The notes: generated by a model not told the origin, from the letters alone. 64,000 nt of DNA from Zeaxanthinibacter sp. PT1 (GCF_028464225.1 NZ_JAQPCN010000001.1:1364001-1428000), one strand, 5' to 3'; counted from the stretch's first letter, positions 52,308 to 62,000 are shown. Translations and numbers: made by a program.

Positions 52308-53012
52308 ATGTATTACCGCTTATCAAATACAGCCCACAGGTCACAAATAGAGCAAGAACTTGGAATACCTTTTAAGTTCCCACAGATCTATAAACCCCAG
52401 GCCTTACTGAACGGTTTGGAAGAGACCACCCTTCCTGTGATCACTATGGATGACCCAAGCTGGATCAATTACTCGATCTGGGGGATATTACCCGAAGATT
52501 ACCTGGAAGACTGGGAATTCTTCCAGAACATCTATAATACCCTCAATCTTGGGAAAGAATCGCTGGATTCTAACCTATGGTACTCCGCTGCGATAGAGAG
52601 AAGAAGGTGTATGGTGGTGACCACGGGATTTTTTACCACCTACCTGCATAAGGGTGATATCTATCCTTATTATGTGCATGCCCCGGACTATAAACCGTTC
52701 TGTATCGGTGGAGTATACAATCAATTGGAGGATGGTTTCATCACATGCGCCCTGATCATTGTTCAGCCCGATGAGCTCGTTTCGCAGATTCAAACTGTGG
52801 ACCGCGGAATGCCGTTGATCATTGGGGAAGAGATGCGCAAAACCTGGTTAGATCCCAAAGCGCCCTCAGAGAATATCGTGGAGATGATCCGGGACCCGGG
52901 AGGGTACAGGTTGAATGCTCACCCCATCGCCAAAGAATTCTACAAGAATAATATCAGTTATAATTCCATGTTAGACCCTGTACTGTATAAGGGGATACCG
53001 CACCTGCTGTAA
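52308..53012 (+). CDS. SRAP-family (HMCES/YedK) protein lacking catalytic residues
   Basis: A 234-residue relative of SOS response-associated peptidases, which crosslink through Cys2 to abasic sites in single-stranded DNA. The fold signatures persist: YRLSNTAHR opening, SIWGILPEDY, NTLNLGKES, RRRCMVVTTGFF and PYYVHAP. But residue 2 is Tyr, not Cys; the GFYEW position reads GFFTTY (catalytic Glu lost); and the HxRMP position reads DRGMP (catalytic His lost). Only the DNA-contacting Asn (N80) remains. It therefore cannot form the usual crosslink and may bind DNA or act otherwise. Confidence 0.82.
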   Translation: MYYRLSNTAHRSQIEQELGIPFKFPQIYKPQALLNGLEETTLPVITMDDPSWINYSIWGILPEDYLEDWEFFQNIYNTLNLGKESLDSNLWYSAAIERRRCMVVTTGFFTTYLHKGDIYPYYVHAPDYKPFCIGGVYNQLEDGFITCALIIVQPDELVSQIQTVDRGMPLIIGEEMRKTWLDPKAPSENIVEMIRDPGGYRLNAHPIAKEFYKNNISYNSMLDPVLYKGIPHLL

Positions 53013-53147
53013 GACCGTGTCAGCGCTTCTAAGTTGCTGGCAATGAGTTGTTTAGCAATTTTCTCATAAGAACCCCTTTAATGCGTTAAATATTGCGGTT
53101 TTAACGTTAAGAGCTCCTTAAGAAATGAATTATTTTTATGGTACATA

Positions 53148-53164
53148 ATCGGGGCACCCCCGAT
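53148..53164 (+). promoter_or_regulatory. Perfect hairpin in the DUF1328 leader
   Basis: ATCGGGG-CAC-CCCCGAT, 32 bases before the DUF1328 start, with no T-tract. It could be an operator or an RNA structure affecting stability or translation of the DUF1328/lipoprotein message. Confidence 0.4.
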
Positions 53165-53196
53165 AAGACCTAATATTAACTACAAAAATTAAACAT

Positions 53197-53361
53197 ATGT
53201 TACGTTGGACCGTCATTTTCGTGATCCTTGCAATTGTCGCAGCCGTTTTTGGTTTCGGTGGCATCGCATCAGGAGCCGCGAGTATAGCAAAAGTTTTATT
53301 CTTTATTTTCCTGGTACTTTTTGTACTCTCACTGATTTTCGGCAGGAAAAAGATTCTGTAA
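53197..53361 (+). CDS. DUF1328 small membrane protein
   Basis: A 54-residue protein read directly from the sequence (ATG 53197, TAA 53359-53361). It opens [20 protein letters not shown], continues [16 protein letters not shown] and ends FGRKKIL, exactly the DUF1328/YtjA plan with two membrane helices. The family is often induced under stress. The acidic lipoprotein gene follows after 47 bases. A longer open frame on the opposite strand here is only a shadow. Confidence 0.92.
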   Translation: MLRWTVIFVILAIVAAVFGFGGIASGAASIAKVLFFIFLVLFVLSLIFGRKKIL

Positions 53362-53408
53362 TAAACCAATTCAAATAATAATTTTTAATCTCTAAAAATC
53401 AATTTAAA

Positions 53409-53651
53409 ATGAAAAAATTAGTATATATCGTATCATTCATGTTCACCTTTATGGTAGTTCTCTCTTCTTGCAGGGATACCAACTCCGGTGAGAAAGTGGA
53501 AGATGGTATGGAGCAAGTAGGTGAAGGCATCGAAGAAGGTGCTGAAGAAGTAGGTAGAGATATCGAAGAAGGAGCTGAAGACATGGAAAATGAAATCGAT
53601 GAAGAAATTCATGAAGAAACCCATGACGATGACCATACTGATGACAACTAG
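53409..53651 (+). CDS. Small acidic repeat lipoprotein
   Basis: An 80-residue lipoprotein with signal peptide and lipobox VLSSC (C21). The mature 60 residues are almost entirely acidic and helical, with a repeating pattern EDGMEQVGEGIEEGAEEVG then RDIEEGAEDMENEIDEE, and a His/Asp-rich end (THDDDHTDDN) that could bind metal. About half of the mature residues are Asp or Glu. No family recognised. It follows DUF1328 and ends in a terminator. Confidence 0.85.
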   Translation: MKKLVYIVSFMFTFMVVLSSCRDTNSGEKVEDGMEQVGEGIEEGAEEVGRDIEEGAEDMENEIDEEIHEETHDDDHTDDN

Positions 53652-53690
53652 TAGAAAATTCCCCCACAAATAAAAGCCGCAAGGCTTAAT

Positions 53691-53716
53691 AAAAAGCCAT
53701 CCATCGGATGGCTTTT
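53691..53716. terminator. Bidirectional intrinsic terminator
   Basis: AAAAGCCATCC pairs with GGATGGCTTTT around a three-base loop (53692-53716), with A5 before and T6 after, serving the convergent lipoprotein and 53721-54281 genes. A smaller GCAA-tetraloop hairpin (AAGCC with GGCTT, 53673-53686) precedes it. Confidence 0.9.
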
Positions 53717-53720
53717 TTAT

Positions 53721-54281
53721 TTATTGGTCCTTCATTTCTTCTTCCAGCTCCTCCTGTTCCTCATCATCCATCAATGGATGGTCTTCCTGGCCCAGTCCAA
53801 CAATTTTAATCATACTTACAACGGTATTATAAAGCATCACCACCACAACGATCAGGGCTGCACTCATTATACTGGTCATGGCGAGAGAGGCATAATAAAC
53901 TATGGTGAACCAATGGGTGGGAACATTCTCTGATTCCGTAATAGGCAGGTTAAAAAGCAGAAAGGTACTCAGGGCACCAATCAGGACCCAGGTATCAAAC
54001 TTGGCAATCTGCATAATATGTTGGTAGTGTTCTTTTTTTAACCGGTTCTCCGCCCCGGAACTCAAGCTAAGTACTGTTAAAAGCAAAGCAAGTATGGTGG
54101 CCGAGGCCAGTACGATGGTATTACACAAAGTGTTGATTCCGGAAACCGAATGCTTTATTAAAGTTTTAGCTTCGTATCCACTCAATTCTCCCAGCATAAA
54201 GTTTCCCGCTCCTAAAATCGCCATGGCGATCAAAGCCCCTGTAATTGCTCTTTTGGTCGATGGGTTAAAGTTGATTTTCAT
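53721..54281 (-). CDS. Four-helix membrane protein of unknown function
   Basis: A 186-residue inner-membrane protein with helices at about 12-31, 50-75, 93-113 and 124-152 and an acidic C-terminal tail (DDEEQEELEEEMKDQ). Not assigned to a family; the TIVLASATILALLLTVLSLSSG segment with an HYQHIMQIAKFDTW loop recurs in flavobacterial hypotheticals. It is convergent with the acidic lipoprotein gene. Confidence 0.75.
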   Translation of the reverse strand: MKINFNPSTKRAITGALIAMAILGAGNFMLGELSGYEAKTLIKHSVSGINTLCNTIVLASATILALLLTVLSLSSGAENRLKKEHYQHIMQIAKFDTWVLIGALSTFLLFNLPITESENVPTHWFTIVYYASLAMTSIMSAALIVVVVMLYNTVVSMIKIVGLGQEDHPLMDDEEQEELEEEMKDQ

Positions 54282-54444
54282 ACTAAAGGTTCTATTAACA
54301 GGGCTTCATAATGTAGTTTTCCCTGTTAGGGTTAATTACTCTTAAATTAAAAAGAAGGTAAGTAAATGGCCACTAAAGGTAGTTCGCTAAGCCTCTGATT
54401 TTTAACTGTACCGTTAATACGGGTATTTTTAAAATAGCATACGG

Positions 54445-55353
54445 TCAAAGCTTGTACGACTCCAGGGGCACGGGCCCCTCCAGTAAGACACGTGCAACTT
54501 TTAAAGTACCATCCTCGGTGGTGTCTATATGCCATTTGATCAGGGAGATGGCGCCTTCTTCAATCTCCAACCCAGTTATACTCCTGGGGTGCACACAACT
54601 GCCGTCATTAAAAAGAGGGATATCTCCGGGCAAAGGGAATCTTGGGCGATGCGTATGCCCAACCACGGTAATCTTCAGCTCATGCTGCAGTATCCATTTT
54701 TTGATCCTTCGCTCTACTTTGATCAGGTTCTTGTAATTCTTAGCCGGGCTGGTAGGATCTGCTATACCCCATACTTGTAAGGGTTTCCACAGCACGCGAA
54801 CAAGGAAGCGACCCAGGCGCCAAAAAGTGTAATTCCACCAATCTGCCTGGTGACCGTGGGTTAAAAAAAGCTCCTGTCCCGTTTCGGTATATCTCAGGAC
54901 AAGCCCTTCGTAGTAACTAATTCCCTTAAACAAATCTTTGTCTGTTTCATCGATAGGTTCGTAATAACTACCGAGGTGCTTATCGACATATTCCTGGTCC
55001 TTATAAACCATATCGTGATTTCCCCATATCATGAATAACCGGTGTCGTAGATGGAATTCGCGTAGTAATTTGTACACATTCTTGTGGGCTTCAAAAATGG
55101 ATTCAAAATGCACATTTTCCCAGAGCTCATCCCCGTCCCCGAGTTCGCAATAGGTAAATCCATGCTGATAATAGTACTGCAGTGCATGGTAATAAATGTT
55201 CCGGTTATTGGCGAAATCGTCGGCGAAGCTATTATCACCGCGATGGCAATCACTGAAGAGGATGAACTTATCCGTCTTGTCAAAGGTTAATGTTTGGGCA
55301 TTTTTATACGCCCTGGTCAGCCTGCTTTGGGAAGACATAATCTGCTTTTGCAT
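54445..55353 (-). CDS. Calcineurin-like metallophosphoesterase
   Basis: A 302-residue phosphoesterase with every metal-site motif: FSDCHRGD (DxH), GDGDELW, WGNHD, LTHGHQADW and VGHTHRPRF. The C-terminal part resembles LpxH-like or YfcE-like cytoplasmic enzymes, with a membrane-associated helix pair possible at about 178-195. Substrate unknown. The Met at residue 6 (55338) is an alternative start. It is divergent from the GAF protein and lies between the two large phosphatase-barrel genes. Confidence 0.9.
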   Translation of the reverse strand: MQKQIMSSQSRLTRAYKNAQTLTFDKTDKFILFSDCHRGDNSFADDFANNRNIYYHALQYYYQHGFTYCELGDGDELWENVHFESIFEAHKNVYKLLREFHLRHRLFMIWGNHDMVYKDQEYVDKHLGSYYEPIDETDKDLFKGISYYEGLVLRYTETGQELFLTHGHQADWWNYTFWRLGRFLVRVLWKPLQVWGIADPTSPAKNYKNLIKVERRIKKWILQHELKITVVGHTHRPRFPLPGDIPLFNDGSCVHPRSITGLEIEEGAISLIKWHIDTTEDGTLKVARVLLEGPVPLESYKL

Positions 55354-55411
55354 AAATATCCGAAAAATTGAACCATGGACGGCTAAAGTTCGTAAAACAA
55401 TAAATTGAGCG

Positions 55412-55419
55412 TACTTTTG
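55412..55419 (+). promoter_or_regulatory. -7 promoter element (TACTTTTG) for the GAF gene
   Basis: TACTTTTG ends 34 bases before the ATG at 55454. Confidence 0.45.
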
Positions 55420-55453
55420 TAACTTTAAGACTAGAATTCAGATAATTAATCCA

Positions 55454-57826
55454 ATGGATCTCAATCAAGAAAATGACATGCCTATGCAGTTCCTGATCAG
55501 CTTTGATATGCTGTTGAGGAAATACGAGGCAATGGCAGAAGGGGATGATCCTTTGCTTGCCCGGCGGGCAAAAGAAGTACTCAAGGCCCAGGAGCCATAC
55601 CCGGTTTTAAGGGAAGGTTTTATAGATCCTGAAATCCTGGAAAAGCACAAAGACGTGATTCAGGTCATCTTAAAAGATTCCTTTAGCGAGATGCTCTCTG
55701 ATAATGAAATCAAAATAGCTTCCCTGCCTTATTATAATATCATGTTCAATGCTTCGCGAAGATTCCAGAAGATCCTGGATAATGCCGGGCCGGACTTTGA
55801 ACTGAAGATCCACAACCAGGAGGAGAAGGAAGCTTATATTATGTCCTGTACCGTAATCCTTAATTTTTACTACGGATTTAAACTGGACTTCAGCAGGCCA
55901 TTATATTACCAAATTCCGGACGCTAACGGGGTAATCCGCACTTACAGGATTTTGTATAATGCCGATTTCCTGGAGATCAGTCCGACAGGAAAAACCAAAG
56001 AGCTGACCCAGTCAGACGTTGACCAGTTGTTAGAGCAGCCTGATAACCTGGCATTGTGGAAAGATAAAATACCGCCAAACAGCTTTATTACCAAGGGGTT
56101 TGTCATAGCCAATATGTTTGATGTCACCACGGAACACTCTATTTCGGATATTAAAACAGAGCTGATTGCAAACAACAAACGCGGGAGCGATACTTTTATA
56201 GCACATCTTGAGGATATTTTCCAGTCTTTTTTCAAATTGAAGAACCTGAAAGTTGGCTTCGTAACCTTTGACAGTAAGAAAAGCAGGTTCGAGAAGGTGT
56301 ATGGTAAAGGGATATATAGTTTTTTACTCCAAGATCGTGAATATGCCCCGTGTAATAAGGTACTTTGTCCCCATTCTTATGAGCAATTGATTAGTGACAG
56401 TAAATATTTTGTCATAACAGATGTAGACCGGCATAATGAACAATCAGGGGGGATGTCTCCCTATCAGGAATTAAAAGAGCAAGGGTTTAAAAGTGCGATC
56501 CTTGCACCTATCGCACCCCGGAACGAATTATTGGGCATATTGGAAATTGTATCCACCGAAAAAGGCGTGCTGAACGGGGTGAATGCCACAAAACTTTCCG
56601 ATGTAATGCCTTACCTGGAAGCAGCTGTGCTGCGATCAAAGCTGGAACAGGAAAACCTGATCGACGCCATAATTCAGCACGAGTGTACCACAGTTCATCC
56701 GGCGGTTGTTTGGAAATTCCAGGAGGAAGCCAAAAAATTTATTGTCGACGAGCTGCAGGACCGCCAACCCCAGTTTAATGAGATCGTCTTTAAGGATGTA
56801 TACCCCTTATTCGGACAGACAGATATCCGTGAATCTTCCAGGGCCAGGAATATAGCTATACAGAGAGACCTGATGATTCAGCTCTCGGAGGTAAATATAG
56901 TGCTGAAGGCAGCGTTTGAAAAATATAACCTACCCATATACGAGGAATTGATGTTCCGGGTGAACAACCATATGGAGGATATCCACGAGGTTTTAAATAC
57001 CAACAGTGAGCAATCCATTTTTGATTTTGTCCAGGAAGAGATCAACCCTGTATTTGAACATCTGAAGAAAACGGATAAGGAAGCCCTGGACCAGATTAAA
57101 AGATACGAGGCCAATATTGATTCAGGTACTGCGTCTTATTACGATCACAGGAGAAATTACGATGAAACCGTAATGAGCATCAATAAAAAGCTCGCCGGGA
57201 TCATTGACCGAAGACAGGTACAGGCACAAGAGATGTTCCCTCATTATTTTGAGCGATACAAAACAGACGGGGTAGAGCACAATATGTATATCGGCCAATC
57301 CATAGCGGAAACCCGGGAGTTTGAGCCTCTGTACCTAAATAATTTACGCCTCTGGCAATTACAGGTGATGTGCGAAATGGAAAATGCCTATTACAACCTG
57401 AAGCCAAAACTACCGGTGAAGCTGGATGTGGCGTCACTGATCCTGGTCTATAATTCTGCCTTATCCATTCGCTTCCGGATGGATGAGAAACACTTTGACG
57501 TGGACGGCACTTACAATGCCCGTTACGAAGTGATCAAAAAGCGGATAGACAAGTCCTTTATCAAGGGGACGGAAGAGAGGCTCACACAGACCGGTAAACT
57601 CTGCATCATCTATTCCCAGAAAAAAGATGAATTAGAATACCTGAGGTACATCAAGTTCCTGAAATCCAAAGGATACTTTACCGATAATATCGAGATCCTG
57701 GAATTGGAAGGGCTGCAGGGTGTTTCGGGACTCAAGGCTATCCGCGCAGAGATTCTCTACCAGACCGGAGAAAGCCAGACTAAGACCTATACCTACCAGG
57801 ATCTTGTCGATGAAATTAAGGGTTAG
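55454..57826 (+). CDS. GAF-domain cytoplasmic protein without an output domain
   Basis: A 790-residue soluble protein. A GAF-like sensor domain can be seen at about residues 250-400 (VGFVTFDSKKSRFEKVYG, then GFKSAILAPIAPRNELLGILEIVS, the classic end of a GAF fold). The N-terminal 240 and the long helical C-terminal half match no kinase, cyclase, phosphodiesterase or DNA-binding domain. Its 3' end overlaps the convergent HD/Pycsar-type gene by 11 bases. A role in small-molecule sensing is inferred. Confidence 0.8.
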   Translation: MDLNQENDMPMQFLISFDMLLRKYEAMAEGDDPLLARRAKEVLKAQEPYPVLREGFIDPEILEKHKDVIQVILKDSFSEMLSDNEIKIASLPYYNIMFNASRRFQKILDNAGPDFELKIHNQEEKEAYIMSCTVILNFYYGFKLDFSRPLYYQIPDANGVIRTYRILYNADFLEISPTGKTKELTQSDVDQLLEQPDNLALWKDKIPPNSFITKGFVIANMFDVTTEHSISDIKTELIANNKRGSDTFIAHLEDIFQSFFKLKNLKVGFVTFDSKKSRFEKVYGKGIYSFLLQDREYAPCNKVLCPHSYEQLISDSKYFVITDVDRHNEQSGGMSPYQELKEQGFKSAILAPIAPRNELLGILEIVSTEKGVLNGVNATKLSDVMPYLEAAVLRSKLEQENLIDAIIQHECTTVHPAVVWKFQEEAKKFIVDELQDRQPQFNEIVFKDVYPLFGQTDIRESSRARNIAIQRDLMIQLSEVNIVLKAAFEKYNLPIYEELMFRVNNHMEDIHEVLNTNSEQSIFDFVQEEINPVFEHLKKTDKEALDQIKRYEANIDSGTASYYDHRRNYDETVMSINKKLAGIIDRRQVQAQEMFPHYFERYKTDGVEHNMYIGQSIAETREFEPLYLNNLRLWQLQVMCEMENAYYNLKPKLPVKLDVASLILVYNSALSIRFRMDEKHFDVDGTYNARYEVIKKRIDKSFIKGTEERLTQTGKLCIIYSQKKDELEYLRYIKFLKSKGYFTDNIEILELEGLQGVSGLKAIRAEILYQTGESQTKTYTYQDLVDEIKG

Positions 57827-59027
57827 GCTGCGGTAGATCTATCACCTGCTCAGGTCCATAAAACTTAAGTGCTACAAAGAAGGCGATTACAGAGAGGATC
57901 ATCCCTATCATAAAAATGGTATACGTAAGCCTCAGTAATTTATACTTGCGATTTAGAACTACACCGAGGAAATATAAATCCTTGGTCAGGGAAGAATATA
58001 CGTATTTCTGATCCTTGATCAGTTCCTGTATAGCCCATTCGTAATCCGGTAGTTTCATCTTGTGGAAATTTCCGAAGAACAGGAGGTTTACCTTTTTCTT
58101 GTCCACATCTTCCTTAGTGAATTCACCACTGGTTACATTAGGGCGCGTTGCTAATATAGACAAGATCATAGACGCTACACTAAACAAGATGAATATGGCC
58201 GTTGGGTAAATCAGGTAATCATTTTGTGGCGTGTCCAGTTTAGGGATCAGGTTGGCCAGTACCAGGGAAATAATAATGGCGTTTACAGAGAGCAAAATAT
58301 TAGCTTTCGTATCTGCAATATCACTGAGTTTCAGGTGGTTTCTCATGGTGACCCTGAACATGGTCTGTATTCCTCGTTCCGGGCTCGCATTCTTGAATTT
58401 GGCCTTCAGCTGTTCTTTTTTGGCCATTTTTTTACGCTTCTTCTTGGCCTTTACCAGCTTACGGAGGTTCTTATCTTTTCGCTCCTGCCAGTTTTCCTTA
58501 GCGTAATCCGTATAAAACCTGTGTTCTGTACGGAACATCTTTATATTTTCATCACGCCACTCGCTCGCGTTAAAATCGGCTATTCCCAATAACGAAAGTT
58601 CTTCCCTCAGCAACTCGGAAACCTCCAGGTAGTTTTTCTTTCCTATATGTGAAGAGTCAGCATCTCTCAGAATCTCTTCATGCAGGTTGCTGGGTTCGTA
58701 TATTCTTTTCGTCGCCCGGATCAATTCACACACCTTGTCCGTGTCTTCTTTTGGAAAATCTTTTTCCTCAAGGAATTCCCTGGCTATTTCACAACTACTT
58801 TCTTCATGTTCCTCCGGACCTTTGGTATATCCTGTGTCATGAAACCATGCCGCAAGCGTTATTACATCACTTTCTTTACCTTTTATGTCATAATGATCCA
58901 GCATTTCTTTAGTATTTTTAACCACGCGCTGTGTATGACGTAAGTTGTGATACAGGAATTTAGGATCTAACTGATCGGTAAGATATTCCACTACAAAATC
59001 TTCAGCTTCTTTAATTAGGTTCGACAT
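57816..59027 (-). CDS. HD phosphohydrolase fused to a Pycsar-effector-type membrane domain
   Basis: A 403-residue two-part protein. The N-terminal HD domain has H31, H63/D64 (AAWFHDTGY) and D124 (RDADSSHIG), the metal ligands of HD phosphohydrolases that often cut cyclic or poly-phosphorylated nucleotides. A very basic linker (about 187-212) leads to a C-terminal domain with helices near 243-262, 272-292 and 369-389 and the signature DTKANILLSVNAIIISL of Pycsar membrane effectors. In Pycsar defence such domains breach the membrane on binding a cyclic pyrimidine nucleotide. No pyrimidine cyclase adjoins it. Confidence 0.85.
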   Translation of the reverse strand: MSNLIKEAEDFVVEYLTDQLDPKFLYHNLRHTQRVVKNTKEMLDHYDIKGKESDVITLAAWFHDTGYTKGPEEHEESSCEIAREFLEEKDFPKEDTDKVCELIRATKRIYEPSNLHEEILRDADSSHIGKKNYLEVSELLREELSLLGIADFNASEWRDENIKMFRTEHRFYTDYAKENWQERKDKNLRKLVKAKKKRKKMAKKEQLKAKFKNASPERGIQTMFRVTMRNHLKLSDIADTKANILLSVNAIIISLVLANLIPKLDTPQNDYLIYPTAIFILFSVASMILSILATRPNVTSGEFTKEDVDKKKVNLLFFGNFHKMKLPDYEWAIQELIKDQKYVYSSLTKDLYFLGVVLNRKYKLLRLTYTIFMIGMILSVIAFFVALKFYGPEQVIDLPQPNP

Positions 59028-59084
59028 AGTGTTCGATTATTATGTTATCCAAAGTACAAATTTTCAATTTTTAATTGAATCCTT

Positions 59085-62000
59085 ATGAAGAAACATTTAG
59101 CCCTAATATTGGTATTTCTGATGCTCACGGGTTGCGCTACCTATGAAGCTAAGTATGCTGACGAGAAAACGGCTAAAGATGTCAAGACTACCAAAGAACT
59201 TTCTCACACTTTTTACCTCATCGGTGATGCCGGGCTTTCCACCATGGGAGGTATGAACCCGGCGCTTAAAATCTTTAAAGAAAAGGTTCAAAAAGCCGAT
59301 ACCAACAGTACTGCTATATTCCTTGGGGATAACATCTATCCTGCAGGCTTACCGGACCCTAAAGATTCCACCGTTGCCTTCCTGAGGGCCAAGAACCACC
59401 TGGATGCACAACTGGAAACCGTAAGGGACTTTAAAGGCAGGGTAATCTTTATACCCGGGAACCACGACTGGTATACGGAAGGCCTGATAGGTCTGAAAAG
59501 GCAGGAGGTGTACGTAGAGAAACATATTAACCGTAAAGATGCCTTTATACCAGAAAATGGATGCCCCTTAGAACTGGTTGAAGTGAACGAGGATATTGTT
59601 GTGATCGCTCTGGATACAGAGTGGTACCTGACCAACTGGGATTACCGTCCTTCAATAAATGATGATTGCGAGATTAAAAGCCGTGAGAAATTTATGCAGG
59701 AACTGGAAAGCCTGATCAAAAAAAATGCCGGCAAAACCATTGTGATTGCACAACATCATCCAATTTTCAGTTATGGCCCTCATGGCGGACAATTCACTTT
59801 TAAACAGCAATTTTATCCCACTTCCTCATCGCCGGTACCCATGCCGATCCTGGGTTCATTCGTCAACCTGTTTAGAAAGACTGCGGGGGCTTCCGTAGAA
59901 GACATGCAGAATAAACGATATCGAGAACTGAGGAATCGCATTTTTACATTAGCTCAGTTTGCAGAGAAAGTGGTCATTGCTTCCGGGCACGAACATGCTT
60001 TACAATATATCGTTGAAAATAATGTCCCCCAGATCGTCAGCGGTTCGGGGGCTAAAAAAGGGGCTACCAACCTTTTAAACGGAAGTAAGTTTACAACAGG
60101 TCGTATGGGATATGCTACTTTGGAAGTATATACTGACGGATCATCCCGCGTTCGTTTTTTCGGGGTGAAAGAGGAGGATAAGGACGAAGAGGAATTCTTG
60201 TTTACAACAGGAGTGTTCCAGCGCGATACCACGGTCAATGAATATCAATTCCCTGACAGTTTCCCTGAAAAGGTGACTACCTCTATCTATACAGAGGATG
60301 AGGTAGACCGCTCAGCGTTTTTTAAGTTGATATGGGGGGAGCGTTACAGGAAATATTATGGGACAAAGGTGACGGTACCCACCGTAGATATCGATACTCT
60401 TTTCGGGGGGTTAGAACCTGTGAGGAAGGGTGGTGGAAACCAATCTAAGTCACTCCGTCTCAGGCATGCCAGTGGCAAAGAGTACGTTATGCGTGCGATG
60501 AAGAAATCTGCAGAGCGCTACCTGCAGGCTATGGCCTTCAAGGATCAGTACATTATTGGGGAATTCGAGGAAACCTATACCGAAGGATTGCTGGAAGACT
60601 TTTATACCGGTGCTCACCCGTACGCCCCATTCACCGTGCCGGTCATGTCTGAAGCCATCGGGATTTACCATACCAATCCAGAGTTGTATTACGTGCCTAA
60701 ACAGCCAGCCCTCGGCGATTTTAACGGGGACTTCGGGGACGAACTATATATGATAGAAGAACATGTTTCTGAAGGACATAATGAATTGGAAAGTTTTGGG
60801 CGGGCCAAAGAAATTAAAAGCACATACGACTTCCTATCAAAGCTGCGATCTGACGAGAAGTACCACGTTGATAGAGATATGTATATCAGGGCCAGGCTTT
60901 TTGATATGGTGATCGGCGACTGGGACCGGCACCAGGACCAATGGCGTTGGGCAGAATTTGAATATAAAGGTAAAGACAGCGTGGTTTACCAGCCCATACC
61001 CCGGGACAGGGACCAGGTGTATTCTATCATGGGTGACGGATTGCTCATGAGTATTACCACAAAGATTATTCCACCCCTTAAACTCATGGAAGGTTTCCGT
61101 GATAATATCAGGAACGTGAGAACTTTTAATTCCAATCCTTATTCCCTGGATATGGCATTATTAAATGGTACGGAACTGGACCAATGGATGCGACAGGTCT
61201 CTCTGCTCAGGGAAAAACTGACCCCCGAAGTCATAGACAGGTCTTTTGAAGCATTTCCGGAAGAGGTCCATGATGAGACCGTACAGAAAATAAAAGAAAT
61301 TCTGCTGTCCCGGCTCTCTAAACTGGGGCAAATTGCCCAGGATTACTACAAGGTACTCAACAGGGCTCCGGTGATTATCGGGACAGATAAGGACGATTGG
61401 TTTGAGATCACCGGGATAGAGGACCATAAGACCCGGATCCGTGCATTCAGGATCATCAAGGGAGAAAAAAAGAAGATGTTTTACGACAAGGTATTCGACT
61501 CCCGCTTAACTAGGGAAGTGTGGATCTATGGTTTGGATGACGATGATTACTTTGAAGCCAGGGGCGAGTCCGATAACCGTATAGATATCAAGATCGTAGG
61601 AGGTAATGGTACAGATATCTATGATGTTCAGAACAGTTCAGGAATCACAGTCTATGATTACGAGACCAAAGAGTATACCTTTAAAAACGTTAAGGGAGTT
61701 AAGGTGGTGCTAACAGATGACTATGAGACCAACACCTATGAACCCCTAAAATTAAATACTTCTTTTAACCAGCTTATACCTACCATTGGATTTAACCCCG
61801 ATGACGGTGTAAGGGTAGGAGTTAATAATACCTATAGTCATTATGGGATTCGCCAGAACCCGTTCACGAACAGGCATGAGATCAATGCTGCATTCTATTT
61901 TGCTACCAGTGGGTTCGACTTTAAATATACAGGTGAGTTTGCCAACGCTTTCGGCAATTGGAATTTCGCCATCAATGGTCACTTCACCAGCCCTAATTAC

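Noticed and set aside
53136-53369. Open frame of 77 codons on the minus strand
   Set aside because: It lies antisense to the clear DUF1328 gene at 53197-53361 and has no signal, domain or start context of its own.
53399-53682. Several minus-strand frames opposite the acidic lipoprotein
   Set aside because: GAA/GAG-rich repeats stay open when read backwards; the Phe/Leu/Ser-rich products are translation shadows.
57816-59027. Complete Pycsar antiphage operon
   Set aside because: The effector-type domain is present, but there is no adjacent uridylate or cytidylate cyclase, and the HD fusion and core-gene surroundings point to a chromosomal signalling role.
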